Position numbers and translations under genes: made by a program
Origin: Bradyrhizobium rifense
GTDB lineage: Bacteria > Pseudomonadota > Alphaproteobacteria > Rhizobiales > Xanthobacteraceae
Reading direction: 5' to 3'
NCBI RefSeq assembly: GCF_008123425.1
Contig: NZ_VSSS01000067.1
Coordinates: 124,001-188,000 of the forward strand
DNA length: 64,000 bases
Notes under the pieces: model-generated
The model's database searches: none
Seen by the model: the letters and a program-made list of their open reading frames with translations, nothing else
Told to the model about the DNA's origin: nothing
Shown: positions 42,754-51,587 of the stretch, one piece after another
Layout of the letters: each line of letters begins with the position of its first letter
Position numbering within the stretch: the stretch's first letter is position 1

Positions 42754-44031
42754 CTACTCGGCCGCCGGCACCTTGGCGCCCTGGCCGTAACGCTGGTCGA
42801 TGTAGTCGATCACGAGTGCCTTGAAGTCGGCGGAGATCGTGGGGCCGCGCAGCGTGCGGAACTTCTTGCCGTCGACGAAGACCGGTGCGGCCGGCGCCTC
42901 GCCGGTGCCGGGCAGGGAAATGCCGATATTGGCGTGCTTGGATTCGCCGGGGCCGTTGACGATGCAGCCCATCACCGCGACGTTGAGCTCTTCGACGCCC
43001 GGATACTTCGTTTTCCAGTTCGGCATCTCGTCGCGGATGAAACCCTGGATCGAGCTGGCCAGTTCCTGGAACGTGGTCGATGTGGTGCGGCCGCAGCCGG
43101 GGCACGCGGCAACCAGCGGCACGAAGGTGCGGAAGCCCATGGTCTGCAGGAGCTCCTGGCCGACCTGCACCTCACGGGTGCGGTCGCCGCCGGGCTCCGG
43201 CGTCAGCGAGATGCGGATGGTGTCGCCGATGCCCTGCTGCAACAGGATGCCGAGCGCGGCCGAGGACGCGACGATGCCCTTGGTGCCCATGCCGGCTTCG
43301 GTGAGGCCGAGATGGATGGCGTAGTCGGAACGGCTGGCGAGATCCTGATAGACCGCGATGAGATCCTGCACCGCCGAGACCTTTGCGGAAAGGATGATGC
43401 GATTCTTGGGCATGCCGAGCTCTTCGGCACGCGCGGCCGAGAGCAGCGCCGACTGCACCATCGCCTCGCGCGTCACCGCGCGCACGTCGCGCGGATCGGC
43501 CGACGCGGCGTTCTCGTCCATCAGCTTGGTCAGCAGCTCCTGGTCGAGCGAACCCCAATTGGCGCCGATGCGCACCGGCTTGTTGTTCTTGTTCGCGATC
43601 TCGATGATGTCGGCGAACTGGGTGTCGCGCTTGTCCTTAAAGCCGACATTGCCGGGATTGATGCGGTATTTGGCCAGCGCCTCGGCGCAGGCCGGATAGG
43701 CCGCGAGCAGCTTGTGGCCGATATAGTGGAAGTCGCCGATCAAGGGCGTGGTGATGCCGCGCTTGGCCAGACCGTCGCGGATATGCGGGACGGCGGCAGC
43801 AGCTTCCTCGCGGTCCACGGTGATGCGGACCATTTCGGAGCCGGCGCGCGCGAGCGCTGCGACCTGGGCGATGGTGCCGTCGATGTCGGCGGTATCGGTG
43901 TTGGTCATCGACTGCACGACGATCGGCGCACCGCCGCCAACGGCGACGTCGCCGACCTTGACCTGGGTTGTGCGATGACGCGGCGCCGGGCCTGCGATGT
44001 CGGAATCGAGGGGGTTTTCGAGCTTGTTCAT
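42754..44031 (-). CDS. ispG: 4-hydroxy-3-methylbut-2-en-1-yl diphosphate synthase
   Basis: Penultimate step of the non-mevalonate isoprenoid pathway; reductive ring opening with a 4Fe-4S cluster. The 425-residue protein has VGGGAPIVVQSMTNTDTAD, RINPGNVG, the cluster ligands CPGCGR (Cys-x2-Cys) and MGCIVNGPGESKHA (Cys and Glu), all typical of bacterial IspG without the plant-type insert. The ATG at 44031 is chosen; a TTG three codons earlier is possible. It is the third gene after zur and the EamA transporter, 12 bp from the latter. Together with ispA, this window holds two isoprenoid genes, in separate units. Confidence 0.96.
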   Translation of the reverse strand: MNKLENPLDSDIAGPAPRHRTTQVKVGDVAVGGGAPIVVQSMTNTDTADIDGTIAQVAALARAGSEMVRITVDREEAAAAVPHIRDGLAKRGITTPLIGDFHYIGHKLLAAYPACAEALAKYRINPGNVGFKDKRDTQFADIIEIANKNNKPVRIGANWGSLDQELLTKLMDENAASADPRDVRAVTREAMVQSALLSAARAEELGMPKNRIILSAKVSAVQDLIAVYQDLASRSDYAIHLGLTEAGMGTKGIVASSAALGILLQQGIGDTIRISLTPEPGGDRTREVQVGQELLQTMGFRTFVPLVAACPGCGRTTSTTFQELASSIQGFIRDEMPNWKTKYPGVEELNVAVMGCIVNGPGESKHANIGISLPGTGEAPAAPVFVDGKKFRTLRGPTISADFKALVIDYIDQRYGQGAKVPAAE

Positions 44032-44043
44032 GGGGTCCAAATA

Positions 44044-44997
44044 TCAGGTTTTGGTGACGTTCAGCAATGCATCAGCTGGCGCCGCGGCCGTTTGGCTGGG
44101 ACGGTTAACCAGAAAAAGCCCAGCAATTACAAGGACAGCTGCCGCCCCGAAAGCCAGGCTCAGGTGATCGTGCATGATGAAATAGCTACCCACCACGCCA
44201 AACAAAGGGGTGATGAAGGTAAAAGCCGACAATTTGCTGGCCGAATAGGCCTTCACCAGCGCGAACCAAAGCGTGAACGTGGTTCCAACCACCCAGATGG
44301 CCTGGAAGGCCATCAAGGCGAACGACAGCGGCGACGGGGTGTGGGTGATGGATTCTCCGGACAGCAGGGCAGCCGCTCCCAGGATCGGGATCGAGGTCGC
44401 GACCTGATAGCCCAATGCCTTTTCAGGTGCGGCGAAGCGCAGCCGCGTCCCCTTGGCGACCAGCGTGGTCGCAGCCCAAAGTGAAGCGCCGGCGACGATC
44501 ATGAGATCGCCGAGAAGGACGTGTGAGTCGACATTGGCCTGCGGCACGCCGATTGCGAGCGCCACACCGGCAAAGCTGATCGCCAGCCCCAGCCATTGCG
44601 TGCTGCCAAGGCGCTCGCCGAGCACCTGATAGGAGCCGAGCGCGACGAAGAACGGCGCGGTGTAGAGAAACACGACCGCGCGGGAGGCCGAGGTCAGGCG
44701 CAGGCCCTGGAAGATCAGCACGAATTCGATGCCGAACATCAGCCCGGCAATAAGACCCGGCTTCCAGGTGCCGTCGCGCTCGAAGAATTTGACGCCACGC
44801 ACGGTGCCGATGATGAACAGCACCGGCAACGCGCCCATCGAACGGATCATCGCCTGCAGCATCGGCGGGACATCCGGCAGCACCAGCTTGATCGCGATCT
44901 GGTTGAAGGCCCAGGTCAGGCACAGCATGAGCATCAGCGCGATGGCGCCGGCACTGAGGGGGCGGCCGGCAGATTGGATGGCTTGAGGTGAGGACAT
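44044..44997 (-). CDS. EamA/DMT-family transporter
   Basis: A 317-residue inner-membrane protein from the ATG at 44997 (GGGAAG upstream; the frame opens at 45051). Ten hydrophobic segments form two EamA repeats: the first starts near LMLCLTWAFNQIAIKL, the second near LLGDLMIVAGASLWAATTLV. Family landmarks are SASRAVVFLYTAPFFVAL and a closing AFTFITPLFGVVGSYFI. By family, it exports amino acids or other metabolites; the cargo is unknown. It is encoded 35 bp after zur, so zinc-linked control is possible. Confidence 0.9.
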   Translation of the reverse strand: MSSPQAIQSAGRPLSAGAIALMLMLCLTWAFNQIAIKLVLPDVPPMLQAMIRSMGALPVLFIIGTVRGVKFFERDGTWKPGLIAGLMFGIEFVLIFQGLRLTSASRAVVFLYTAPFFVALGSYQVLGERLGSTQWLGLAISFAGVALAIGVPQANVDSHVLLGDLMIVAGASLWAATTLVAKGTRLRFAAPEKALGYQVATSIPILGAAALLSGESITHTPSPLSFALMAFQAIWVVGTTFTLWFALVKAYSASKLSAFTFITPLFGVVGSYFIMHDHLSLAFGAAAVLVIAGLFLVNRPSQTAAAPADALLNVTKT

Positions 44998-45032
44998 TTC
45001 TTCCCGGGATCCGGCTTTGCGCCGTTGTTGCT

Positions 45033-45527
45033 TCAAGACGTCTTTTGACAATGGGTGCAGACACCCGTGATCTCAACCACGGACAGTTTTGGCGCGAAGC
45101 CTGACGCGCGCGCCGCGGCGTTGAGCTCCTTGGCAAAGGACCCCGACGGGATCTCGCCGACAAGACCGCAGCGCTCGCAGATCAGGAACGCGACCGCCGA
45201 GGTCGCGTCATGGTCGTGGGCGGCGCAGGCGAGATAGGCGTTGCGGCTTTCGATGCGGTGCACGAGGCCGTTCGCCATCAAAAAATCGAGAGCACGGTAG
45301 ACCGTGATCGGCGCCGGTCGCGCCATCGATTTTGCCAATTCGTCGATCACCTCGTAAGCGCCCAGCGGCCGGTGGCTGGAAAGCAATGTGCCCAGCACCT
45401 GGCGGCGGATCGGCGTAAATTTCTGCGTCCGCTGCGCGCAAACCGCTTCCGCATGCGCCAGCGCGTCCGCGGTGCAGCGGCCGTGATCGTGGTCGGGCGT
45501 CGGAAATGCCGGCTTTGCGAGGGTCAT
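45033..45527 (-). CDS. zur: Zinc-responsive Fur-family repressor
   Basis: A 164-residue regulator. The N-terminal winged helix (about 25-90) shows KFTPIRRQVLGTLLSSHRPLGAYEVIDEL and PITVYRALDFLMANGLVHRI, split for quotation; the dimerisation half has the metal site AFLICERCGLVGEI and a closing GVCTHCQ. The short Cys-x2-Cys pairs and the FLIC form are those of Zur rather than Fur, PerR or Mur. By family, zinc-loaded Zur represses zinc-uptake genes, none of which lie here. First gene of the zur-EamA-ispG unit and divergent from marR. Confidence 0.87.
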   Translation of the reverse strand: MTLAKPAFPTPDHDHGRCTADALAHAEAVCAQRTQKFTPIRRQVLGTLLSSHRPLGAYEVIDELAKSMARPAPITVYRALDFLMANGLVHRIESRNAYLACAAHDHDATSAVAFLICERCGLVGEIPSGSFAKELNAAARASGFAPKLSVVEITGVCTHCQKTS

Positions 45528-45640
45528 TCGGCCCGCCTTCTAGCATTTCGGCCGGGGAACCCAAAGCACGACCGGCGCCGCGGCGGTCAGCCATGCTTTT
45601 GCTGCGGGACAGCATCGCATTAACCCGCCATGAAATAATC

Positions 45641-45669
45641 ATAAGCTTGCTTATTATATCATAGCTTAT
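45641..45669. promoter_or_regulatory. Probable MarR operator/promoter
   Basis: ATAAGC-TT-GCTTAT (45641-45654) is a perfect inverted repeat, and the half-site GCTTAT recurs at 45664-45669. The AT-rich stretch TATTATATC between them looks like a -10 region. It lies 15-43 bases before the marR ATG, so binding would block marR-emrA-emrB transcription (inference). Confidence 0.6.
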
Positions 45670-45683
45670 TGGAGACCAAGCTC

Positions 45684-46166
45684 ATGACCCGCGGGTCTGT
45701 CGACCAGAACTTCCTGTTCACGCTCGGTGAGCTGTACCGACTGTTGCGCGTCTATGCCGACAAGGAGGCCTCGCGCTTCGGCATCACCCGCGCACAATGG
45801 GCGGTGCTGGCCAAGGTCGAGCGCAGCGAGGGCATGAAACAGTCGGAACTCGCCGAACTGCTGGAGATGCAGCCGATCACGCTGACGCGGCTGATCGACA
45901 AGCTCTGCGACAGCGACTGGATCGAGCGCCGCAACGACGCCTCGGACCGCCGCGTCAAGCGGCTTTATCTGAAGAGGGCCGGCCGTGCGCTGCTCGGCAA
46001 GATGAGCGGCCTGAAATCGGAACTCACGGCGAACGCGCTCGACGGCATCAGCCCGGCGGACGCCCACCGTCTCCTCACCCAACTCGAATCTATGAAAGAA
46101 AACGTGCGTAACGCGATCCAGACGTCCGGAGCGGAACAAGCGCGTAAGGAGCAGCGCTATGGCTGA
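45684..46166 (+). CDS. MarR-family repressor of the adjacent efflux pump
   Basis: A 160-residue winged-helix regulator from the ATG at 45684 (GGAG 9 bases upstream; a TTG at 45669 is less likely). It has RFGITRAQWAVLAKVERSEG, the recognition helix region LAELLEMQPITLTRLIDKL and the wing RRNDASDRRVKRLYL. It overlaps emrA by 8 bp, so it is co-translated with the pump it presumably controls, as with EmrR/MprA. By family, drugs or phenolic compounds release it from DNA. Confidence 0.92.
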   Translation: MTRGSVDQNFLFTLGELYRLLRVYADKEASRFGITRAQWAVLAKVERSEGMKQSELAELLEMQPITLTRLIDKLCDSDWIERRNDASDRRVKRLYLKRAGRALLGKMSGLKSELTANALDGISPADAHRLLTQLESMKENVRNAIQTSGAEQARKEQRYG

Positions 46167-47322
46167 TCAGGTTCTCAAGTTCCAGCCCGAACAGAAGATC
46201 GACAGCGGCAAGCCCACCAAGAAGGCCGGCACCAACCCGCGCCGCCGCCTGGTCGCGGGCCTGCGGCGCTATCGCCGCTTTTTGCTGATGGTCGTTCTGC
46301 CGATCGTTATCGCGATCGCCGGCTTCACCTTCTATCTCAATGGCGGCCGCTATGTCGGCACCGATGACGCCTATGTCGGCGCGCAGAAGGTGCTGGTGAC
46401 GCCGGACATCTCCGGCAAGATCCAGAAGGTCGTCGTCAAGGAGGGCCAGCTGGTCAAGCAGGGCGACGAGCTGTTCGAGATCGACCCCGTGCCGTTCCGC
46501 CTCGCCGTGGACGAGGCCAAGGCGCAGCTGATGCAGGCGCAGTCGACCTATGACAACCTCCGCGCCAACATCAAGATCTACGGCGACATGCTCGACCTCG
46601 CCCAGAAGGGCGTCGACCTGAAGCAGCGCGACGTCGAGCGCAAGCAGTCGCTGGTGAAGAACAGCTACGGCTCGCAGCTCGATCTCGACAACGCCTCGAA
46701 CGCGCTGGTTACGTCGGGCTCGATCGCGCAATACGTCAAGCAGCAGATCTCGACCGCCAAGACCCAGCTGCTCGGCGACACCGACCTGCCCCTGGAGAAA
46801 TTCCCGCCTTACGCGCAGGCCAAGTCCAAGCTCGAAAACGCCGAGCGCAATCTCGACCACGCCGTGGTGCGCGCGCCGATGGGCGGCGTGGCGACGCAGG
46901 TCGAGCAGATCCAGCTTGGCCGCTACGTCTCCGCCGGCATGGCGGTGTTCTCCATCATCGACGTCGCCCATCCCTGGGTCGACGCCAATCCGAAGGAGAG
47001 CGACCTCACCCACGTCACCGAGGGACAAGCCGTCACGCTCGAGGTCGATGCGTTCCCGAACCACCTCTTCAAGGGCAAGATCGGCTCGCTGTCGCCCGGC
47101 ACCGGCGCACAATTCGCGATCCTGCCGCCGCAGAACGCCACCGGTAACTTCGTCAAGGTGGTGCAGCGCGTGCCGATCCGGATCTATTTCGACGAGAGCG
47201 ACAAATACGTGAAGAAGCTGAAGGCCGGCATGAGCGTCTATGCCACCATCGACACCGGCCACCAGCGCTCGCTTGCCGGACTGCTCGGATTGTCGGCGAC
47301 GGCGAACCAGGACAAGGACTGA
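46159..47322 (+). CDS. emrA: Multidrug efflux membrane-fusion protein, EmrA type
   Basis: A 387-residue periplasmic adaptor. One inner-membrane anchor (about 41-62, LLMVVLPIVIAIAGFTFYL) is followed by a biotinyl-lipoyl-like first half (TDDAYVGAQKVLVTPDISG), a helical hairpin (about 110-225), the second lipoyl half (VRAPMGGVATQVEQIQLG) and a beta-barrel domain. The TDDAYV start motif is typical of EmrA/HlyD adaptors that serve MFS pumps. It links EmrB to an outer-membrane channel, which is not encoded here. Confidence 0.93.
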   Translation: MADQVLKFQPEQKIDSGKPTKKAGTNPRRRLVAGLRRYRRFLLMVVLPIVIAIAGFTFYLNGGRYVGTDDAYVGAQKVLVTPDISGKIQKVVVKEGQLVKQGDELFEIDPVPFRLAVDEAKAQLMQAQSTYDNLRANIKIYGDMLDLAQKGVDLKQRDVERKQSLVKNSYGSQLDLDNASNALVTSGSIAQYVKQQISTAKTQLLGDTDLPLEKFPPYAQAKSKLENAERNLDHAVVRAPMGGVATQVEQIQLGRYVSAGMAVFSIIDVAHPWVDANPKESDLTHVTEGQAVTLEVDAFPNHLFKGKIGSLSPGTGAQFAILPPQNATGNFVKVVQRVPIRIYFDESDKYVKKLKAGMSVYATIDTGHQRSLAGLLGLSATANQDKD

Positions 47323-47326
47323 TCCG

Positions 47327-48883
47327 ATGGCGGAGTCCAACCCCGCTTTGATGGTCCCCGGCCTGCGCCGGAACATGGTGACGATCTGCGCCATGACCGC
47401 GACCATCATGCAGGCGCTGGACACCACCATCGCCAACGTCGCGCTGCCCTACATGCAGGGCACGCTGTCGGCGTCGCAGGACCAGATCAACTGGGTCTTG
47501 ACCTCCTACATCGTCGCCGCCGCCATCATGACGGCGCCGGTCGGCTGGATCTCCAACCGCTTCGGCCGCAAGCGCATCTTCATCATCTGCGCCGCCGGCT
47601 TCACCTTCGCCTCCGTGCTGTGCGGCCTCGCACAGGACATCAACCAGATGGTGCTGTTCCGCCTGCTGCAAGGCGTGTTCGGAGCAGCGCTGGTGCCGCT
47701 GTCGCAGTCGGTGATGCTCGACTATTACACGCTGCAGGAACGCGCCAAGGCGATGTCGATCTGGGGCATGGGCGTGATGATGGGCCCGATCATGGGCCCC
47801 TCGCTCGGCGCCTGGCTGACCGAGACCTATTCCTGGCACTGGGTGTTCTTCGTCAATCTGCCGTTCGGCGCGATCACCGTGCTTGGACTCAGCATCTTCA
47901 TGGACGAGACCAAGCAGGATACCAGCCTCAAATTCGACTGGTTCGGCTTCGCGGCGCTGGCGATCGGCATTGGCGCGCTACAGCTTGCGCTCGACCGCGG
48001 CGAGCAGCTCGACTGGTTCGAATCGGTCGAGATCGTGACCGAGTTCGTGGTCTCGGGAATCGCCTTCTATTACTTCTTCGCGCACTCCTTCACGACCTCA
48101 CGTCCCTTCATCCAGTTCGCGTTGTTCCGGGATCGCAACTTCCTCACCGGCTGCATCTTCATGACGGTGATGGGGCTCGTGCTGTACTCCACCATGGCGC
48201 TGGCCTCGCCCTACCTGCAGAACGTCATCGGCTATCCCATCATGACCGCCGGTGGCCTGCTTGCGAGCCGCGGCTTCGGCACCTTCTTCGCCATGATGAT
48301 GGTCGGCCGCATCATGCGCTACATCGAGGCGCGCACGCTGATCATCTCCGGGCTGACGCTGACGGCGGCGTCGCTGTTCCAGATGACCGGATGGACCGAC
48401 CAGACCCAGGTGCCGGAGATCATCATCGTCAGCGTGATCCAGGGTTTTGGCTTCGGCCTCGTCTTCGTGCCGCTCTCGACGGTCGCTTTCATGACGCTGC
48501 CGAACCACTTACGCACCGACGGCACCTCGATGCTGACGCTGCTGCGCAACGTCGCGAGCTCGGTCGGCATCTCCATCGTCATCGCCCAGTTGACCCAGGG
48601 CACGCGCAAGACCTACGCGGTCCTGTCCGAGCACATCAACCCGTTCAACCACGCACTCCAGATGCCCGACGTGAGCGGCATGATCAACCTCTCCACCGAT
48701 GCCGGCCGCGCCATGGCCGACAGGATCGTCGGCCTCCAGGCGCAAATCATCGCCTTTGCGCGTGACTACCAGCTCGTGATGTTCTTCATCCTCTGCACCA
48801 TCCCGCTGGCATTCATGATCGGCTCGAGCAAGGCCATGCTGCGCAAGCAGACCGCGGCACCGGAACATGCGGTGATGGAGTAG
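47327..48883 (+). CDS. emrB: DHA2-family MFS efflux pump, EmrB type
   Basis: A 518-residue drug:proton antiporter with 14 predicted membrane segments. The start is the ATG at 47327, 4 bp after emrA. Family motifs: DTTIANVALPYMQGTL (motif D1), NRFGRKRIFIICAAGF (motif A), RLLQGVFGAALVPLSQ (motif B) and GPIMGPSLGAWLTE (motif C of DHA exporters). It works with EmrA to expel hydrophobic toxic compounds. The substrate range cannot be read from the sequence. Confidence 0.94.
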   Translation: MAESNPALMVPGLRRNMVTICAMTATIMQALDTTIANVALPYMQGTLSASQDQINWVLTSYIVAAAIMTAPVGWISNRFGRKRIFIICAAGFTFASVLCGLAQDINQMVLFRLLQGVFGAALVPLSQSVMLDYYTLQERAKAMSIWGMGVMMGPIMGPSLGAWLTETYSWHWVFFVNLPFGAITVLGLSIFMDETKQDTSLKFDWFGFAALAIGIGALQLALDRGEQLDWFESVEIVTEFVVSGIAFYYFFAHSFTTSRPFIQFALFRDRNFLTGCIFMTVMGLVLYSTMALASPYLQNVIGYPIMTAGGLLASRGFGTFFAMMMVGRIMRYIEARTLIISGLTLTAASLFQMTGWTDQTQVPEIIIVSVIQGFGFGLVFVPLSTVAFMTLPNHLRTDGTSMLTLLRNVASSVGISIVIAQLTQGTRKTYAVLSEHINPFNHALQMPDVSGMINLSTDAGRAMADRIVGLQAQIIAFARDYQLVMFFILCTIPLAFMIGSSKAMLRKQTAAPEHAVME

Positions 48884-48907
48884 CTGCAGTCGAGCGGCAA
48901 TCTCCCC

Positions 48908-49035
48908 TGTCGTCCCGGACAAGCAGATCCGGGACCCATAACCACAGGGAGTGATTTGACGAAGACTTGGAGTTACCAGCTTCGAGCCACGACTTCTCCC
49001 TGTGGTTATGGGTCCGCGCGTTCGCGGGGACGACA
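48908..49035. terminator. 128-bp inverted repeat between convergent genes
   Basis: Inner arms of 20 perfect bases (48932-48951, GGACCCATAACCACAGGGAG; 48996-49015) and outer arms TGTCGTCCC (48908-48916) with GGGACGACA (49027-49035) enclose a 44-bp centre. It lies between emrB and the phosphotransferase-like gene, which converge. It is another dispersed repeat type and a possible two-way terminator. Confidence 0.75.
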
Positions 49036-49072
49036 CCGAGAAAGTTGAACCGCTGTCGCGCTCCAGCGTCCC

Positions 49073-50134
49073 CTACAACAACTCCTCGCACCCGAGATCC
49101 TCGACCGCCATCATCACCCGCTCCAGATTGTTCCACCAGATTCCCGGCGGGATGTTGATGCTCCATTGCCAGACCGGCTTGGTGATGTGCCAGAGCACCG
49201 ACCAGCGATAATCCTGGTCGAGCGCGCCGCGCGTGTAGCCGGCCACACCGTGTGCGAGCAGCGTCTCGTGGTAGCGGTTGAGCAACGCCCGCTCGAGCGC
49301 CTGCCGGCGCTCCGGATACCATTGGATCGCCATCATATAGGCGAGATCGTGGGTGGGCACATTGATGCCCCACAGGTCGAAATCGAAGATGCGCACGGAG
49401 TTCGCGACGCCGGCACGCGGCAATAGGAAATTCCAGGTGTGCGCATCGCCGTGAGTAATCGTGACGTGGCGACGCGAATGATAGCGCTGGGATAGCCGCG
49501 ACGACTGCTCGATGAGACGGCGGTAGAGGATACGTCGCTCCTCACTGAGGCGGTCGCCGAGCTCATCGGCAAAGCGGTCATAATGACCGGCGAAGACCTC
49601 CAAGTGTTGCGCGCTGTCCTCGGGGCTCGCCCAGGTGCCGGCGGTCTCGCCGAGATCAGGATGATCCCACCACGCCGCATGCATGCCCGCCAGCGTCGTG
49701 ACGATTGCCATCGACTGATCTCGCGACGGCGGCAGCGTCGGTACGGTCGCGAGTTCATGACTATCGGTGAGGTCTTCGAGCAGGAGGTGCCAGTTCGAAC
49801 CCTCCTCATCGAAACGCCCGTCGAAACAGCGCAGCACCAGTCCCCGAGGCATTTTCGGTGCGAGCTTCGTATAAAATGCCACCTCGTGCCGGCCGCCATT
49901 GGCGAGCGTTTTGGCAAAATCGGCATGCGACGTCTTGAGGATCAGCGTCTGCGGAGAGCCGGCGGACTCCCCGACATAACGCAGGCCGAGCCGGGTGATA
50001 TGCGATACGACGGTGTCGCGCTCATCCAGCACCTTCACTTCGCGCACAGCGCCGGCGTCCAGTGCGCCGGCCTTGCGCAGCGCAGCCGTGAGGTAACCGG
50101 GTTCAGCGACCGCCCGCAGTTGTGAGGATGTCAT
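49073..50134 (-). CDS. Aminoglycoside-phosphotransferase-fold protein (small-molecule kinase-like)
   Basis: A 353-residue protein of the APH/choline-kinase/ecdysteroid-kinase-like superfamily. The ATP-lobe Lys lies in LILKTSHADF (about 66), the catalytic loop is HGDAHTWNFLL (about 229; His-x-Asp with Asn five residues on) and the metal-binding loop DFDLWGINVPTHDLAYM (about 251). Although the fold is that of aminoglycoside kinases, nothing indicates antibiotic resistance; members of this branch are often of unknown substrate. It is encoded 93 bp downstream of pcaG on the same strand and may be part of that transcript. Confidence 0.8.
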   Translation of the reverse strand: MTSSQLRAVAEPGYLTAALRKAGALDAGAVREVKVLDERDTVVSHITRLGLRYVGESAGSPQTLILKTSHADFAKTLANGGRHEVAFYTKLAPKMPRGLVLRCFDGRFDEEGSNWHLLLEDLTDSHELATVPTLPPSRDQSMAIVTTLAGMHAAWWDHPDLGETAGTWASPEDSAQHLEVFAGHYDRFADELGDRLSEERRILYRRLIEQSSRLSQRYHSRRHVTITHGDAHTWNFLLPRAGVANSVRIFDFDLWGINVPTHDLAYMMAIQWYPERRQALERALLNRYHETLLAHGVAGYTRGALDQDYRWSVLWHITKPVWQWSINIPPGIWWNNLERVMMAVEDLGCEELL

Positions 50135-50227
50135 GAATCGCGCCCCCCGGTGCTGCAGCCATACTGCATGATCACACGGGGAAGCGCCAGCGCGCGACAG
50201 CGGCCTTCACAGGAAGGCGGCGAGACG

Positions 50228-50830
50228 TCACACGTCGAAGAATACCGTCTCGTTGTCGCCCTGCAGGCGCAGGTCGAGCTTATAGACCGCCTTGCCGGCC
50301 TCGCGCACCGCGATCAGCGTGGCGCGGCGGTCGGCCGGCACCAATCCCAGCACGGGATCGGCGGCGTTGCCGGCCTCGTCGCTGAAATAGATGCGGGTAT
50401 AGAGATGCCGCAACATGCCGCGCGCGAACACCGCCAGAACGATGTGCGGTGCCTGCGGCTTGCCGTCGGGATCGGGCACGACGCCCGGCTTGACGGTGTC
50501 GAAGGAATAATTGCCGTCCTTGTCGGTGCCGCAGCGGGCAAAACCGCGGAAGCTGGCATTCGGCAATGCGCGCTTGTCCTGCGGGTCAGCAAAGCGGCCC
50601 TGTGCATCGGCCTGCCAGATCTCCAGCATGGCGTCCGGCACGACGGCACCGTCGCCATCGAACACCCGGCCCTCGATGCGGACGCGATCGCCTGTAACGT
50701 CAGGGGTCAGCGTCGAGTTGGTGAACGCGTCGTTCCAGGCGTAATCGCCGGTCGGCGTCAGGCCGTATTTGAAGAACGGACCGACGGTCTGCGATGGGGT
50801 AATCCCGTTGGGCTTCACAGAGTCTTGCAC
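50228..50830 (-). CDS. pcaG: Protocatechuate 3,4-dioxygenase alpha subunit
   Basis: Structural partner of PcaH in the ring-opening enzyme of the protocatechuate branch of the beta-ketoadipate pathway. The best start is GTG at 50830, 1 bp after the pcaH stop, giving 200 residues. It has ITPSQTVGPFF, VFDGDGAVVPDAMLEIWQAD and APHIVLAVFARGMLRHLYTR; the iron-binding Tyr and His residues of the beta chain are mostly replaced, as expected for the alpha chain. Translation is evidently coupled with pcaH. Confidence 0.94.
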   Translation of the reverse strand: MQDSVKPNGITPSQTVGPFFKYGLTPTGDYAWNDAFTNSTLTPDVTGDRVRIEGRVFDGDGAVVPDAMLEIWQADAQGRFADPQDKRALPNASFRGFARCGTDKDGNYSFDTVKPGVVPDPDGKPQAPHIVLAVFARGMLRHLYTRIYFSDEAGNAADPVLGLVPADRRATLIAVREAGKAVYKLDLRLQGDNETVFFDV

Positions 50831-50831
50831 G

Positions 50832-51533
50832 TTAGTGGTTCTCCATGGGGGTGGCATCCTTGCCACGCAGCACGATGTCGAAGCGATAGCACAGCGCCCA
50901 TTCCGGCTTGGTATTCTCCAGATCGAACGACGACACCATTCGCATCCGCGCCTTCTCGTCCGGCACCGAGTTGAAGATCGGATCGAACGGGAACAGCGGA
51001 TCGCCCGGGAAATACATCTGCGTCACCAGGCGGGTGACGAAGGAATGGCCGAACACCGAGAGATGGATGTGAGCCGGCCGCCATGCATTGTGGTGATTGC
51101 CCCAGGGATAGGCGCCGGGCTTGATAGTGACGAAGCGATAGTAGCCGGAAGCATCGCTCTGGGTGCGGCCCGCGCCGGTAAAGTTGGGGTCGAGCGGCGC
51201 GGGATGCTGATCGCGGACATGGACGTAGCGGCCGCAGGCATTGGCCTGCCAGATCTCGACCAGCGAGTTCGGCACGCCGCGGCCGTCCTCGTCACGGACA
51301 TGGCCGTGCACGATGATGCGCTCGCCGAGCGGCTCGCCCTTGTGCTGGGTGGTGAGGTCGTTGTCGCCGTCGCGCACGGTCTCGTGGCCATAGACCGGGC
51401 CGGTCAGTTCCGACAGCGTGTGGCGCATCGGGATCAAGGGCTTGCTCGGCGCGCGCTTGATCGAGCTCTTGTATTCGGGCGACAGCGGCAGCGGATGCGC
51501 CTTGTTGCTGTCAGTGGGATAGATGAATGTCAT
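50832..51533 (-). CDS. pcaH: Protocatechuate 3,4-dioxygenase beta subunit
   Basis: Catalytic subunit: cleaves protocatechuate between the two hydroxyls with O2 to 3-carboxymuconate, using non-haem Fe(III). The 233-residue protein has the four iron ligands Tyr103, Tyr142 (GAYPWGNHHN), His155 and His157 (RPAHIHLSV), with the same spacing as Pseudomonas PcaH (108, 147, 160, 162). GGAGGAG precedes the ATG. An AT-rich inverted repeat and a TATAAT box lie about 55 bp upstream. Downstream pathway genes pcaB, pcaC and pcaD are not in the window. Confidence 0.96.
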   Translation of the reverse strand: MTFIYPTDSNKAHPLPLSPEYKSSIKRAPSKPLIPMRHTLSELTGPVYGHETVRDGDNDLTTQHKGEPLGERIIVHGHVRDEDGRGVPNSLVEIWQANACGRYVHVRDQHPAPLDPNFTGAGRTQSDASGYYRFVTIKPGAYPWGNHHNAWRPAHIHLSVFGHSFVTRLVTQMYFPGDPLFPFDPIFNSVPDEKARMRMVSSFDLENTKPEWALCYRFDIVLRGKDATPMENH

Positions 51534-51587
51534 TGGCGAACTCCTCCCCGGCCATTTTGGTCCAGCCGGTCAACATTTGCGCCAATC

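Noticed and set aside
49073..50134. Aminoglycoside resistance gene
   Set aside because: Only the general kinase fold motifs are present; the sequence does not look like a known aminoglycoside-modifying enzyme and it lies beside catabolic genes, not resistance genes.
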